From the NCBI GenBank assembly GCA_002685255.1, contig NYWU01000003.1:48970-112969 (forward strand): 64,000 bases of DNA. Direction: 5' to 3'. A program made the position numbers and the translations under genes. Each line of letters begins with the position of its first letter. Within the stretch, counting starts at the first letter, position 1. Of the stretch, positions 45,752 to 54,747 are shown one piece after another. Origin of the DNA: Idiomarinaceae bacterium. Its GTDB lineage: Bacteria > Pseudomonadota > Gammaproteobacteria > Enterobacterales > Alteromonadaceae. Below the pieces are notes generated by a model that ran no database searches, was not told the DNA's origin, and was given only the letters and a program-made list of their open reading frames with translations.

Positions 45752-46912
45752 ATGGGTTTGCGTTGGTTGCTCCCGCTGTGTTTGATCGTCACAGCCATCC
45801 TGAGTGGTTGTGACAGGTCACCCCAACAAAAAACTGAAATGTGGCAACCCAAACCACAAACACTGCAATTCGGTTATCACTGGCAGCGCTTTAATGAACA
45901 ACTCATTGACGATCAGTTTAGAGTTATTGATCGTAGCAGCGACGCTTTAATAACCACGTCCGAGGGTCAGGTCTATAGCCTGCTCTTTAGTTTGTTTGCA
46001 AACCAACCAGAGCATTTTGAAAAACTATTAGCATGGCTCGAAAACAACCTTGCTGACGGTGACCTCACTAAACAATTACCCGCATGGCAATGGGGCTACA
46101 ACGCCCCGACAGACAGTTGGGAAGTGCTCGATACCAACTCGGCGACCGACGTCGACGTTCTGTTAATTTACGCGCTTTATCATGCAGCAGATGTCTGGCA
46201 AAAACCTGCTTATCGAGCGACAGCAGAGGCACTCACGCAACACCTAATGCAACAAACGGTCACGTTTAGAAATGGCGACTTGCTTCTGTTACCCGCGCCT
46301 ATCGGATTTAACAAAGCCGATCGCATTACGTTTAACCCAAGTTATGCGCCGCTTTTTGTTCTAGATGGCCTGTATCGTTTGAGTAACGATGCGCGTTGGC
46401 TCGCGCTCGCGCAAGCACAGCAGAGATTCATGCTTAAGCATAACCCGAGCGGCGTCGTAGCCGATTGGTTGACCGTGTCCGACAACGGCGAAGTGCTCAA
46501 CGCTGAAGAGGCTGAGGGTAGTTACGATGCCATACGCAGTTATTATTGGTTTGCCCTCGATCCTAAGCAGCGTTTGTTAGAACATTACCTCACTATGGCG
46601 CACGAAAGTCAGTCGCGCTCCCAACCGCCCGAAACCTTAGATTGGTTAACCGGAGATGCTAGCGGCGAGGCGAATATCGGGTTCTCAGCACTGCTTATCC
46701 CCTACTTTAAGCAAACAGCACCACTCGCCTACCGTCACGCGTTACAACGGGTCGAGACCACGCCAGTGACAGACTATGCTGAGCATTACTATGATCACGT
46801 ACTCATTTTATTTGGACTTGCTTACCAGCAGTGCTTTACAGTGAATGCTGATGGCACCCTCAATCTATTTTGGGCTTCTGGCGATATGAACAAGGCTTGC
46901 TATGCGAATTAA
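45752..46912 (+). CDS. bcsZ: BcsZ, GH8 endoglucanase, predicted lipoprotein
   Basis: A 386-residue family GH8 cellulase. The (alpha/alpha)6 core includes the acid site region VIDRSSDALITTSEGQVYSL and the base region DTNSATDVDVLLIYAL, both characteristic. It trims misfolded cellulose in the periplasm. The N-terminus ends in a clear lipobox (ILSGC, Cys near 22), so this form is probably membrane-anchored, unlike soluble Escherichia BcsZ. It overlaps bcsC by 11 bases. Confidence 0.92.
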   Translation: MGLRWLLPLCLIVTAILSGCDRSPQQKTEMWQPKPQTLQFGYHWQRFNEQLIDDQFRVIDRSSDALITTSEGQVYSLLFSLFANQPEHFEKLLAWLENNLADGDLTKQLPAWQWGYNAPTDSWEVLDTNSATDVDVLLIYALYHAADVWQKPAYRATAEALTQHLMQQTVTFRNGDLLLLPAPIGFNKADRITFNPSYAPLFVLDGLYRLSNDARWLALAQAQQRFMLKHNPSGVVADWLTVSDNGEVLNAEEAEGSYDAIRSYYWFALDPKQRLLEHYLTMAHESQSRSQPPETLDWLTGDASGEANIGFSALLIPYFKQTAPLAYRHALQRVETTPVTDYAEHYYDHVLILFGLAYQQCFTVNADGTLNLFWASGDMNKACYAN

Positions 46913-48734
46913 CGTGTTACTCAATTTACTGCTTGTTACGGGTTTTCAAACAGCATCTCTACCCGCATTAGCGCAAACGTCAGACGCAATCGACCTATTA
47001 ATCGAACGTATAGAGCAAGCTGAAGCAGCGGGCAGAAACTATCACCGAGATCGGCTCATTGAACAGTTACAACGCACAGCGCCCAATCACCCACGTGCTA
47101 TCGAATTTAGACTCATTGATGCGTTAGCAAGTAATGATTTACCACGTGCCCAACAACTCCTCGATGAATTGCAGAAATCACAACCCAATGGTGACGCAGC
47201 ACAACGGAGTCGGGAGCGGATTCGGTTGGCACAGCCGCCTTACCAATCGCTCATCGCCCAGGCAAGGCTCAATATGCTGACAGGTAAAACCGATATTGCG
47301 CGGACACTCTATCAGCAGGTTTACCAACAAGAGCCGCGGCTCGAGCCCTATCGTTCAGATTGGCGCGAATTAGAACGGTTAGCTCAACAATCGGTTGAGG
47401 AGCCTGTCGTCGTTGAGGTTGAGACCGAATCCAGCACGCCTAACGAGGCAGAAACAACGCCAAAAGCGCGCCGCACCCGCACGGTGACCTATTCGCCTAT
47501 CGTGAGTGATAGCGGCACTGCCGCAAGAAGCGCTACCACACTGAGTACCGCGCCAGCGGTTACTGTAGCAACGGACTCAAGCAACGCGGTCAATTCGGAA
47601 CTAAAAAACCAAGGCCCCTATTTAACTGTCGGTTTTCTGCGCAATGAGCGCGACTCCGTCGATGGCAACACGTCATTTGCAAGCGATACCCTGTTGCTCG
47701 AATACCGTAGGCCCACAGAGACCGGCATTTGGACATTTAAAGTGGATGGCTTTGTCACCGAAGCTGGCGAATTTGATTTAACCAACACCTTCCAAAAAGA
47801 CCGTTTTGGAACGGGGTTGCTATGCCAAACAGCCGCATGTAATCAAGGTCTACTGCCTAATTTAAAAGAAAATGGCGCCTCTATCGGCATCGCCTTTGAT
47901 AGCGATATCTGGCATGCGGACATAGGCTTAAGCCCCATTGGGTTTGATAAAACTGAACTGCTAGGTGGTCTAGAATACAGTGGTGACCTCGGCGAATTCG
48001 GTTGGAGTTTAGGTATAGAGCGAAGGATCGAAACGACATCCGTTTTAACCTTTTCAGGCCAGCAGGATCCATTTTCCTCGCGTCACTGGGGGCCCGTAGT
48101 TCGTCAAGGTGTTGGAGGCAGTCTCAATTGGGATCAGGGCGGCCTGATGGGTTGGTGGTCTAACTTTGGTGTCAACCATTATGGCGGGCGCAATGTTGAT
48201 AGTAATAAACAGTGGTATGCCTATACGGGTGTTTATTTTCGCATCATTGATACTGAAGCCTTTGCGTTTACTTCAGGGCTCACTGCACTGAGTTGGGGAT
48301 TCGATAAAAATCGCGGTGAGACCACTTTTGGCCACGGTGGTTACTATAGCCCAGCGCACTACGCGTCGCTGAGTTTGCCGATTGAGTTTTATGGTCGAAT
48401 CGATCGTTTCTCATATATTTTACGTGCCTCATTCGGCCAATCCACCAGTCGTTTAGATGATGCTGAATTTTATCCAACATCTAATCTGCTTCAACAGCAA
48501 GCCGGAAACCCTATTCATACCGGTAACCCAGATGGTGGTGGATTCGGTCGTAGCTTTCGTGCCGCCTTTGAGTACCGAATAACTAATCATTGGAGTGTGG
48601 GTTTAAATGCACAAATCGAGCGCTCAGAATTCTATACACCTAACAATTACCAACTGTATTTTCGATACCACTTTGACGGTGATGGGAACGCATTCAGACC
48701 GCCGAACCCACCCTCGCGTTACGTTGATTTTTAA
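46902..48734 (+). CDS. bcsC: Short BcsC, outer-membrane cellulose export porin
   Basis: A 610-residue protein, little over half the Escherichia length (about 1157). A signal peptide (about 1-25) is followed by only two to four TPR-like repeats (about 27-165), a low-complexity linker rich in Thr/Ser/Ala (about 168-230), and a full BCSC_C beta-barrel (about 236-610, ending FRPPNPPSRYVDF). It should pass cellulose through the outer membrane. The reading frame is intact and no TPR remnant lies upstream, so the short form is probably functional. Its stop is 5 bases from feoB. Confidence 0.88.
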   Translation: MRINVLLNLLLVTGFQTASLPALAQTSDAIDLLIERIEQAEAAGRNYHRDRLIEQLQRTAPNHPRAIEFRLIDALASNDLPRAQQLLDELQKSQPNGDAAQRSRERIRLAQPPYQSLIAQARLNMLTGKTDIARTLYQQVYQQEPRLEPYRSDWRELERLAQQSVEEPVVVEVETESSTPNEAETTPKARRTRTVTYSPIVSDSGTAARSATTLSTAPAVTVATDSSNAVNSELKNQGPYLTVGFLRNERDSVDGNTSFASDTLLLEYRRPTETGIWTFKVDGFVTEAGEFDLTNTFQKDRFGTGLLCQTAACNQGLLPNLKENGASIGIAFDSDIWHADIGLSPIGFDKTELLGGLEYSGDLGEFGWSLGIERRIETTSVLTFSGQQDPFSSRHWGPVVRQGVGGSLNWDQGGLMGWWSNFGVNHYGGRNVDSNKQWYAYTGVYFRIIDTEAFAFTSGLTALSWGFDKNRGETTFGHGGYYSPAHYASLSLPIEFYGRIDRFSYILRASFGQSTSRLDDAEFYPTSNLLQQQAGNPIHTGNPDGGGFGRSFRAAFEYRITNHWSVGLNAQIERSEFYTPNNYQLYFRYHFDGDGNAFRPPNPPSRYVDF

Positions 48735-48739
48735 TTTCA

Positions 48740-50557
48740 TTAAACAATGTGGGCTGCGATTACAGCAATGAGATAAGCTAAAATACCGTAGCCTGCATAT
48801 AACCCCCACGCGATTCGACTTTTACCCGTTTCTGCACGTAACATCGCGACCGTTGCAACACATTGCAATGCAACAACATAAAACAACAGCAAGCCAATGC
48901 CGGCACCTAAGGTCAATCCATCAGCCTGGATCTGCGCCGCTAAGCCGGCAATATTTTCCTCGGCACCCGACATACCAAACATCGTGCCCAGCGCACCGAC
49001 AAACACTTCACGCGCTAAAAACGACATGATCATCGCCACGCCATAGCGCCAATCTAAACCCAGCGGCTCAAAGACAGGCTCAATAAAGTGACCAATTTTA
49101 CCCAATAATGAGTTTTCTAGACCTGCGCCTTGGGGGAAATAGCCCAACGTCCATAAGCATAAGGAAATAACAAAAATAACGGGGGCCGCACGTTTGATAA
49201 ATTGCAAACCACTGTTGATCACACGTTGAAATAGCGGCTTCCAGTGCGGCAAACGATACGAAGGCAGTTCTAAAATAAACGGCATGTCTTTGAGTTCTTT
49301 GCTTTTACGCGTAAACACATTCATCAATGTACTCACGACGAGCGCCATCAGAATCCCGAAGAAATACAGCCCAAAAAAGGCAGCACCCTGTAGGTCAAAC
49401 ACGCCTAAAAACGTCGCATCTTTTGGAATAAGCACGGCTATCAGTAAGGCGTATACCGGCAATCGCGCTGAGCACGACATCAGTGGAATAGTGAGCATCG
49501 TAATCAGACGTTTGCGCGGCGACTCGATGGTACGCGCCGCCATAATCGCTGGTATAGCACACGCATGACCCGATAAATAGGGGATAAAGCTACGCCCAGA
49601 CAAACCAAATAAACTCAATGGCTTATGGCATATGAGCGCCGCTCGCGCCAAATAGCCGCTATCCTCTAATACACCAATAATAAGTGTCAAAACCATGATT
49701 TGCGGAACAAACACTAAAAACGCGCCGACGCCGCCAAATATAGCATCATTTAAAAAGTCAGAAACAATGCCTGGCCCTATCACTCCCGTTAGTGCGCTGG
49801 CGATCCAGCCTATAGCCGCCTCGGTGCCATCCATGAGCGGCTGCGCCCAAGTAAAAATACTCTGAAACAAGAAAAACATAATCGCTAGAAACGCAATACC
49901 ACCCAGCACATTATTCAGCAGAAAGGTATCAATACGGTTCTGATTTTTGAGCACCACATCGGAGCGAATACCATACTCCGCGTTAATCTCACGCGCGCGC
50001 TCGATGAATTTTCTTTGCTCGCCAAGCTGAATGTTTAGCTCAGTAGGCGCTTGTGCTTGTTTCGCCAAGCTTGGCAAAGCTTCCTTAAAGGCGGCAACGC
50101 CCTTAAGCGTTTTTGCAGAGAGCGCGTAGACCGGCGCACCAAGTTCCTTTTGCAACGCTTTGATATCAATATTCAAACCATAACGCTCAACCTCATCGAT
50201 CATATTCAGCACAAAAACAACGGCTTTATTATTTTTACGCGCCAAAGCCTGAACTTGAAGTGCAAAGACTAAACTACGCTCAAGTCGCGCCGCGTCTAAC
50301 ACGCATACGACGAGTCGCGTATCATCATCGTCTACAGCGAGGTTTAACTTTTCGACAGCGATTTCTTCGTCTTTTGATAGGCTATGTAGTGAATAAGTAC
50401 CAGGAAAGTCGACCACTTCAAACTGATCAAATTGACCCGTCTTCAGCTCGACGGTGACACCGGGGAAATTTGCGACCTTTTGTCGTAAGCCGGTTAATTG
50501 GTTGAACAACAAGCTCTTACCACAGTTGGGTTTCCCCACTAAGACAATGCGTTCCAT
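48740..50557 (-). CDS. feoB: Ferrous iron transporter FeoB (short form)
   Basis: A 605-residue FeoB. The N-terminal G domain shows G1 GKPNCGKS (8-15), G2 NFPGVTVE, G3 DFPGTYSL and G4-type NMID. The membrane part has two Gate motifs (GYLARAALI and SFLAREVFVG), and a cytoplasmic tail is absent. It imports Fe(II) using its G domain. It is shorter than Escherichia FeoB (773), as in the compact FeoB branch. It is second in feoAB; feoC is absent. Confidence 0.95.
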   Translation of the reverse strand: MERIVLVGKPNCGKSLLFNQLTGLRQKVANFPGVTVELKTGQFDQFEVVDFPGTYSLHSLSKDEEIAVEKLNLAVDDDDTRLVVCVLDAARLERSLVFALQVQALARKNNKAVVFVLNMIDEVERYGLNIDIKALQKELGAPVYALSAKTLKGVAAFKEALPSLAKQAQAPTELNIQLGEQRKFIERAREINAEYGIRSDVVLKNQNRIDTFLLNNVLGGIAFLAIMFFLFQSIFTWAQPLMDGTEAAIGWIASALTGVIGPGIVSDFLNDAIFGGVGAFLVFVPQIMVLTLIIGVLEDSGYLARAALICHKPLSLFGLSGRSFIPYLSGHACAIPAIMAARTIESPRKRLITMLTIPLMSCSARLPVYALLIAVLIPKDATFLGVFDLQGAAFFGLYFFGILMALVVSTLMNVFTRKSKELKDMPFILELPSYRLPHWKPLFQRVINSGLQFIKRAAPVIFVISLCLWTLGYFPQGAGLENSLLGKIGHFIEPVFEPLGLDWRYGVAMIMSFLAREVFVGALGTMFGMSGAEENIAGLAAQIQADGLTLGAGIGLLLFYVVALQCVATVAMLRAETGKSRIAWGLYAGYGILAYLIAVIAAHIV

Positions 50558-50587
50558 ATACGACCCAAGTTGTTTTAAATGATAGGC

Positions 50588-50824
50588 TTAGCTGGCCAAA
50601 GCAAGGTTAATTTTTTCAGCAACCGCTTGTTCGAGTGAGTAAACACAATCACCGACTTGCACCACCAAAGGACCTTTAAAGGGCGAGCGGCGGACGCACA
50701 CGACTTGCTGCCCCTTACTGAACCCCATTTCTTGCAACCGGCTGATAACCGGTCCCGTCAGCTGCGAGTTAATTGTCTCAACGACAGCAGCTTGCTTAGC
50801 CTTTAATTCCCAAAGTGTTTTCAT
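50588..50824 (-). CDS. feoA: FeoA, ferrous iron transport protein A
   Basis: A 78-residue SH3-like protein (GPVISRLQEMGFSKGQQVVCVRRSPFKGPLVVQVGD is the typical core, given here in split form by its central glycines). It helps FeoB. I chose ATG at 50824 over a longer in-frame start at 50974, because the extension has no FeoA likeness and runs across the Fur box. feoB follows after a 30-base gap. Confidence 0.92.
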   Translation of the reverse strand: MKTLWELKAKQAAVVETINSQLTGPVISRLQEMGFSKGQQVVCVRRSPFKGPLVVQVGDCVYSLEQAVAEKINLALAS

Positions 50825-50837
50825 ACGCCCTCCCGAA

Positions 50838-50852
50838 TGAGAACTATTATCA
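50838..50852 (-). promoter_or_regulatory. Fur box of feoAB
   Basis: TGAGAACTATTATCA matches 12 of 14 positions of the 7-1-7 Fur consensus. It lies 14 bases upstream of the feoA ATG, in the expected promoter area. Confidence 0.75.
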
Positions 50853-50995
50853 TAAATATTAAGATTATCTTCAATAGATTGCTTGATCCAAAGCAAGTTC
50901 CTATCTAATGTGGTAAAACGCAGTCTGGCAGGGCTTATTAGGCGAGTCGTAAAGCCAAACGTACAACTTAGCAAGCTAACTAACTGGAGTATAAA

Positions 50996-51937
50996 ATGAG
51001 AGGAGTCATACTCGACGCTGCCAGCTTAGGCAATGATGTCGATTGGCAACCCATCGCAGCACAATTGGATGACTGGCAAGTATTCAATGAAACCACAGCT
51101 GAGCAAGTGGTGGAACGTATCCAAGATGCCGATATCGTATTCAGCAATAAAGTGGTGCTTGATACCGAAACGCTACGCTCTGCGACTCAACTCAAATGGA
51201 TAGGCATTTTAGCCACGGGCACCAACAATATCGATCAGGACACGGCTAACGCACGCGGCATTAAGGTCGCTAATGTTGAAGCGTACGGAACCGCCAGTGT
51301 GGCTCAACACACGCTCACTTTAATGCTTAACCTTGCGACGCAAGCACAAAGGTATCATCAGCTCGTTGCCTCAGGTGCGTGGCAAACGGCGTCTCGTTTC
51401 TGCTTAGATGACTTCCCGGTGGTTCAGTTAGCCGGCAAACACTTGGTTATAGTCGGTCATGGTGAGTTAGGACAAGCCGTGGAATCCTTAGCAAAAGCTT
51501 TTGGCATGAAAGTATCGATAGCGGCTCGTCCCGGCAAGAAAAACGATCCACGCCCCAGCCTCGATCATTTATTGCCCGAAGCGGACGTCATTTCGTTTCA
51601 TTGCCCATTAACCGATGATACGAGAGACCTATTAAACAGCAACAATTTAGCGCACTGCAAACCGGGATTACTCATCGTGAACGCCGCTCGGGGTGGGATC
51701 GTTAATGAACACGATGCGGTTGAGGCTTTAAGAAACGGTATCATTGCTGGTTTGGCAGTCGACGTACTGTCAAAGGAGCCACCCCGCAACGGCAATCCCC
51801 TGCTCGATGCGATTAACGAACCACTTAATTTAATCGTCACGCCTCACTCCGCGTGGTTAGCGCCAGAGGCACGCCAAGCAATTATCAATATTAGTGCCAA
51901 TAACTTGCGTCAGTTTCTTCAGGATGATGGGCAATAA
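50996..51937 (+). CDS. D-2-hydroxyacid dehydrogenase
   Basis: A 313-residue NAD-dependent enzyme. The nucleotide-binding motif is VGHGELGQAV, and the catalytic triad lies in NAARGGIVNE (Arg), DVLSKEPP (Glu) and TPHSAW (His). It reduces a 2-keto acid such as hydroxypyruvate; glycerate dehydrogenase (HprA-like) is most likely by length and motif. It is monocistronic, and its 3' end overlaps the convergent DUF6436-like gene by 19 bases. Confidence 0.9.
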   Translation: MRGVILDAASLGNDVDWQPIAAQLDDWQVFNETTAEQVVERIQDADIVFSNKVVLDTETLRSATQLKWIGILATGTNNIDQDTANARGIKVANVEAYGTASVAQHTLTLMLNLATQAQRYHQLVASGAWQTASRFCLDDFPVVQLAGKHLVIVGHGELGQAVESLAKAFGMKVSIAARPGKKNDPRPSLDHLLPEADVISFHCPLTDDTRDLLNSNNLAHCKPGLLIVNAARGGIVNEHDAVEALRNGIIAGLAVDVLSKEPPRNGNPLLDAINEPLNLIVTPHSAWLAPEARQAIINISANNLRQFLQDDGQ

Positions 51938-52461
51938 CATCCGCGAGCCACGGTATTCACCCAACCAGAGTCGAGCGGTTTAGCAGCCGCTCCAACGCGT
52001 TGTATGAGTGGTTCAATAAAGCTGCTTTCGGTATTACAAAACGCGCCGTCTGCGTAGGGCCCCAAATAAACAAGCTCACTGTTGGCATCGAAAATGATCA
52101 CTGCAGGGGTGGCTGGCAAAAATTGCTTAAGCATCGGCAACTCGTTGAGCGACAATTCGACATTGGTGCCATTACTGTTATTTACTTTACGCTTAACGAC
52201 CTGCTTATGAGCTTCTGTTCGCCAATTACATATACAGTGGGTATCCAGCACATGAAAAACGCGTGACTGTGTTTTATAGCCTTGCTGACGTAGCCACTGC
52301 CCGAGGCGTTCGCCGACTTGTCCCTGCGGGACTTGTGCCTGCAACTGCCCAGATTGATCGAACCACATTAACGGCTGATACAGCAAATAACTACTCAGCG
52401 CGATGACCAGCACCAGTGCGCCGACGGCTACGGCAGTGAGTTTAACTCGTGTTTTATTCAA
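51919..52461 (-). CDS. DUF6436-like thioredoxin-fold membrane protein
   Basis: About 180 residues from a TTG at 52461: a short basic start, one membrane helix (about 8-28) and a periplasmic domain with cysteines in THCICNW, GAFCNTE and RGCYCPSS. The CIC arrangement and the ATPAVIIFDANSELVYLGPY strand suggest a thioredoxin-like fold. I recognise the pattern as DUF6436, with moderate certainty. A longer reading up to 52569 is possible but its added residues look non-coding. Confidence 0.65.
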   Translation of the reverse strand: MNKTRVKLTAVAVGALVLVIALSSYLLYQPLMWFDQSGQLQAQVPQGQVGERLGQWLRQQGYKTQSRVFHVLDTHCICNWRTEAHKQVVKRKVNNSNGTNVELSLNELPMLKQFLPATPAVIIFDANSELVYLGPYADGAFCNTESSFIEPLIQRVGAAAKPLDSGWVNTVARGCYCPSS

Positions 52462-52580
52462 ACCTACACGCCCGACGATAAGAAATCGCTCTATTTTGGC
52501 ATAATTTATACTTATCACGAAGCCAAATAATCGCTTATAGTGTTGATGTACATTACAAAAAATCAACAAAGGATTGAGTT

Positions 52581-53051
52581 ATGAAAGAGCTCAAATGGGG
52601 TATTATTTTTAGTATCGCAATGCTGCTCTGGTTGACGGTTGAGCGACTCGCTGGCTTGCACCATCAAAATATCGAGTACCATTTCTTTCTCACCAATATC
52701 TTCGCAATTATCGCCATCGCCATTTACGTTCTCGCCCTACGCGATAAAAAGCAGAGTTTACCCGAGCAGAAAATGACGTGGCTGACCGGCTTTATCAGCG
52801 GCGTTAAGCTTACCCTCGTGGTGGCTATCTTAGCGCCCTTAGTGCAGTTAATCTTTCATACCACGATATCGCCCGAGTTTTTTGACAATATGCGTCATCA
52901 CGCGGTCGCCTCAGGCATGATGAGTGATATGAGAGCTGAAGAATATTTTACCCTCACCGCCTATATCTTCCAGTCTATTGTTGGTGCAATCGGCTTAGGG
53001 TTAATCACCAGTGCGATCGTTGCTTTCTTTTTACGTTCAAAAGACACGTAA
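52581..53051 (+). CDS. DUF4199-family membrane protein
   Basis: A 156-residue protein with four predicted helices. The pattern KELKWGIIFSIAMLLWLTVERLAG at the N-terminus (split by helix) and the Phe-Trp/Gly-rich helices match DUF4199. Function unknown. A GGAT-type weak ribosome site precedes it. It is transcribed alone. Confidence 0.75.
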   Translation: MKELKWGIIFSIAMLLWLTVERLAGLHHQNIEYHFFLTNIFAIIAIAIYVLALRDKKQSLPEQKMTWLTGFISGVKLTLVVAILAPLVQLIFHTTISPEFFDNMRHHAVASGMMSDMRAEEYFTLTAYIFQSIVGAIGLGLITSAIVAFFLRSKDT

Positions 53052-53113
53052 CGCACGCAACTAAACCTTCAAAAAAGCGTCTTATCTCTGACAAATAGTT
53101 TTGCCATCGTAAT

Positions 53114-53143
53114 GCGCCTGTTGATCCTTTAGGACTCAGGCGC
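53114..53143. other. Two-stem hairpin upstream of the XRE regulator
   Basis: A 7-bp outer stem (GCGCCTG/CAGGCGC) and an inner TCCT/AGGA stem, with no T-run on either side. It lies in the 129-base gap 53052-53180 before the helix-turn-helix gene, and could be an operator or RNA fold. Confidence 0.3.
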
Positions 53144-53180
53144 GTAACCATAGCTCAGTTGTATTGCAGTAGAGGTAAAG

Positions 53181-53411
53181 ATGTCACCAATTAAGTCAAA
53201 TTTCATCGCTAAAGATTTTGCGCGTCGCGTTAAACAACGCCGCAAGACACTGATGCTTCCAATGACTCAACTCGCTAAGAAGTTGGGCGTAAGCGAACCT
53301 GAATATACCCAAATCGAATCAGGAACACGTCCGCCTTCGCGCAAGCTACTAACGCAGATCTCGATAGAACTGCGCACCTCTGAGAAGTGGCTTGTCGAGG
53401 GTGGTTATTAA
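53181..53411 (+). CDS. Small XRE-family helix-turn-helix protein
   Basis: A 76-residue protein that is nearly all one helix-turn-helix domain (TQLAKKLGVSEPEYTQIESGTRPPS, given in two overlapping halves of the motif). It resembles short Cro/C1-type regulators found alone in chromosomes. No toxin or phage gene is adjacent, so it is not obviously an antitoxin. It ends in a TTAA overlap with the convergent DUF2892 gene. Confidence 0.8.
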   Translation: MSPIKSNFIAKDFARRVKQRRKTLMLPMTQLAKKLGVSEPEYTQIESGTRPPSRKLLTQISIELRTSEKWLVEGGY

Positions 53412-53635
53412 ACACCCTCTCGATTCAATTTTGCCAGTTCTCGTTCGGTTTTTAGTCCTAGCACGCGGTTAAAAAAGATCGCGGCAGGACAGAACCCGGT
53501 AAACGATTGCTGTAATAAATTAGCCCCGACAAACACCGTCAACCACACGAATCCTGAATGGACCCATACCGTTAGTGCCACAGATAATAAAATCATGATG
53601 CCAGCAAATGCTGTAACCGCTTTTTCAACACTCAT
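53408..53635 (-). CDS. DUF2892-family inner membrane protein
   Basis: A 75-residue protein with two close helices (about 7-24 and 28-45) and the FTGFCPAAIFFNRVLGLK motif that marks DUF2892 (also the C-terminal domain of YgaP). In YgaP it anchors a rhodanese; here it is free. Role unknown, perhaps sulfur or redox related. Confidence 0.85.
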   Translation of the reverse strand: MSVEKAVTAFAGIMILLSVALTVWVHSGFVWLTVFVGANLLQQSFTGFCPAAIFFNRVLGLKTERELAKLNREGV

Positions 53636-53740
53636 GGTAACACCCCATAAATATACAATATGTTTTTATATATAATATCAATTGAGCCTGTTTACAAGTA
53701 AAATAAGCGCCATAAATCTTCTTATCCTAAGTGCGCTCGA

Positions 53741-54157
53741 ATGCTCGCAGGCTACCTATCCCTTTTTTTCACCTCACTCATTGCCGCTACGTTATTTCCG
53801 ATGGGCTCCGAGTTAGTGCTTATTGGGTTAATTAAAAACGGTTGGCCAATGGTGACGACGGTTGCTGTTGCTTCGGTCGGGAATGTCCTGGGTTCAGCTA
53901 TCAACTACGTGGTCGGCTACCTACTCCACAAAGGCTTTATGCAGACTCACTTAAAAGTCTATAAAGCAAATCTGACAAGGGCTGAAGCGATCTTTCGAAA
54001 ATTCGGCCGTTGGACCTTACTTTTTGCCTGGCTACCGATTATTGGTGATCCATTAACACTGTTTGCTGGTTTATCTAGGGTTAATTTTGGTTTATTTTTG
54101 CTGTTAGTGTCTGTGGGAAAAGTGGCGCGCTATGCCGTAATAGCCACCAGCGTTTAG
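53741..54157 (+). CDS. YqaA-family (DedA-like) membrane protein
   Basis: A 138-residue protein with four or so helices. The motif FPMGSELVLIGLIKNG and the late WLPIIGDPLTLFAGL match the YqaA branch of the SNARE-associated/DedA group. Relatives may move lipids or polyprenyl phosphate. The H-NOX gene starts 9 bases after its stop, so the two may share a transcript. Confidence 0.82.
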   Translation: MLAGYLSLFFTSLIAATLFPMGSELVLIGLIKNGWPMVTTVAVASVGNVLGSAINYVVGYLLHKGFMQTHLKVYKANLTRAEAIFRKFGRWTLLFAWLPIIGDPLTLFAGLSRVNFGLFLLLVSVGKVARYAVIATSV

Positions 54158-54165
54158 GGATAAAT

Positions 54166-54747
54166 ATGATTGGAATCATTCAGCAAGTGCTGCTCGAGCT
54201 ACTCGAAGAGAAAGGTGGCGAAGAACTTAAACAACGTGTTTTAAAACGAGCCCACGTTGACCCATCGGTAAATTATCGTATTGACAAAAACTACAGTGAT
54301 GACGAATGTCTTCGATTAATTGCAGCGTCTGTCGAAGAGACAGGTTTTACCGAAAGCGAAGTCTATGCCCTTTACGCCTCGGCATTTCTTCAAAAGGCGC
54401 GGTCTTTGTTTCCTCGATTTTTTGAAATCGCAGACGATTCAGAAGGTTTCTTGCTACGGCAAGCGCGCATTCACGCTGTTATGGCTTCCGGATTAAAACA
54501 ACAGGATGAACGACAGCATGTCAATGATAAGTTTTCTGCCTCGCCAATTGAGCCCGGTGTAGTCAGGGTCATTTACCGATCCCCTAATGGTCTCTGTCGA
54601 TTGTATCAAGCCCTAGCATTTGAAGTCGCCTCACTGTATGGCGATGAAATTGAATTCAACGAACCCTGTTGCATGCATAAAGGCGCGGTACATTGTGAAT
54701 TTATAATAACGTGGCCACATAAACGTCAGGAGGTGGCTCATGACTGA
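54166..54747 (+). CDS. H-NOX heme nitric-oxide/oxygen-binding sensor
   Basis: A 193-residue H-NOX domain protein. The proximal heme His is H103 (ARIHAVMAS), and the C-terminal CCMHKGAVHCEF block matches bacterial H-NOX. Oddity: the YxSxR motif that holds the heme propionates reads Y137-x-S139-x-N141, so the arginine is replaced. It should bind NO and regulate the GGDEF/EAL protein whose gene overlaps by 8 bases, as in other marine HnoX-diguanylate-cyclase/phosphodiesterase pairs that control biofilm. Confidence 0.85.
   Translation: MIGIIQQVLLELLEEKGGEELKQRVLKRAHVDPSVNYRIDKNYSDDECLRLIAASVEETGFTESEVYALYASAFLQKARSLFPRFFEIADDSEGFLLRQARIHAVMASGLKQQDERQHVNDKFSASPIEPGVVRVIYRSPNGLCRLYQALAFEVASLYGDEIEFNEPCCMHKGAVHCEFIITWPHKRQEVAHD

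Noticed and set aside
50825..50974. Longer FeoA reading frame
   Set aside because: The 50-residue extension crosses the Fur box and has no FeoA likeness; ATG 50824 gives the usual length.
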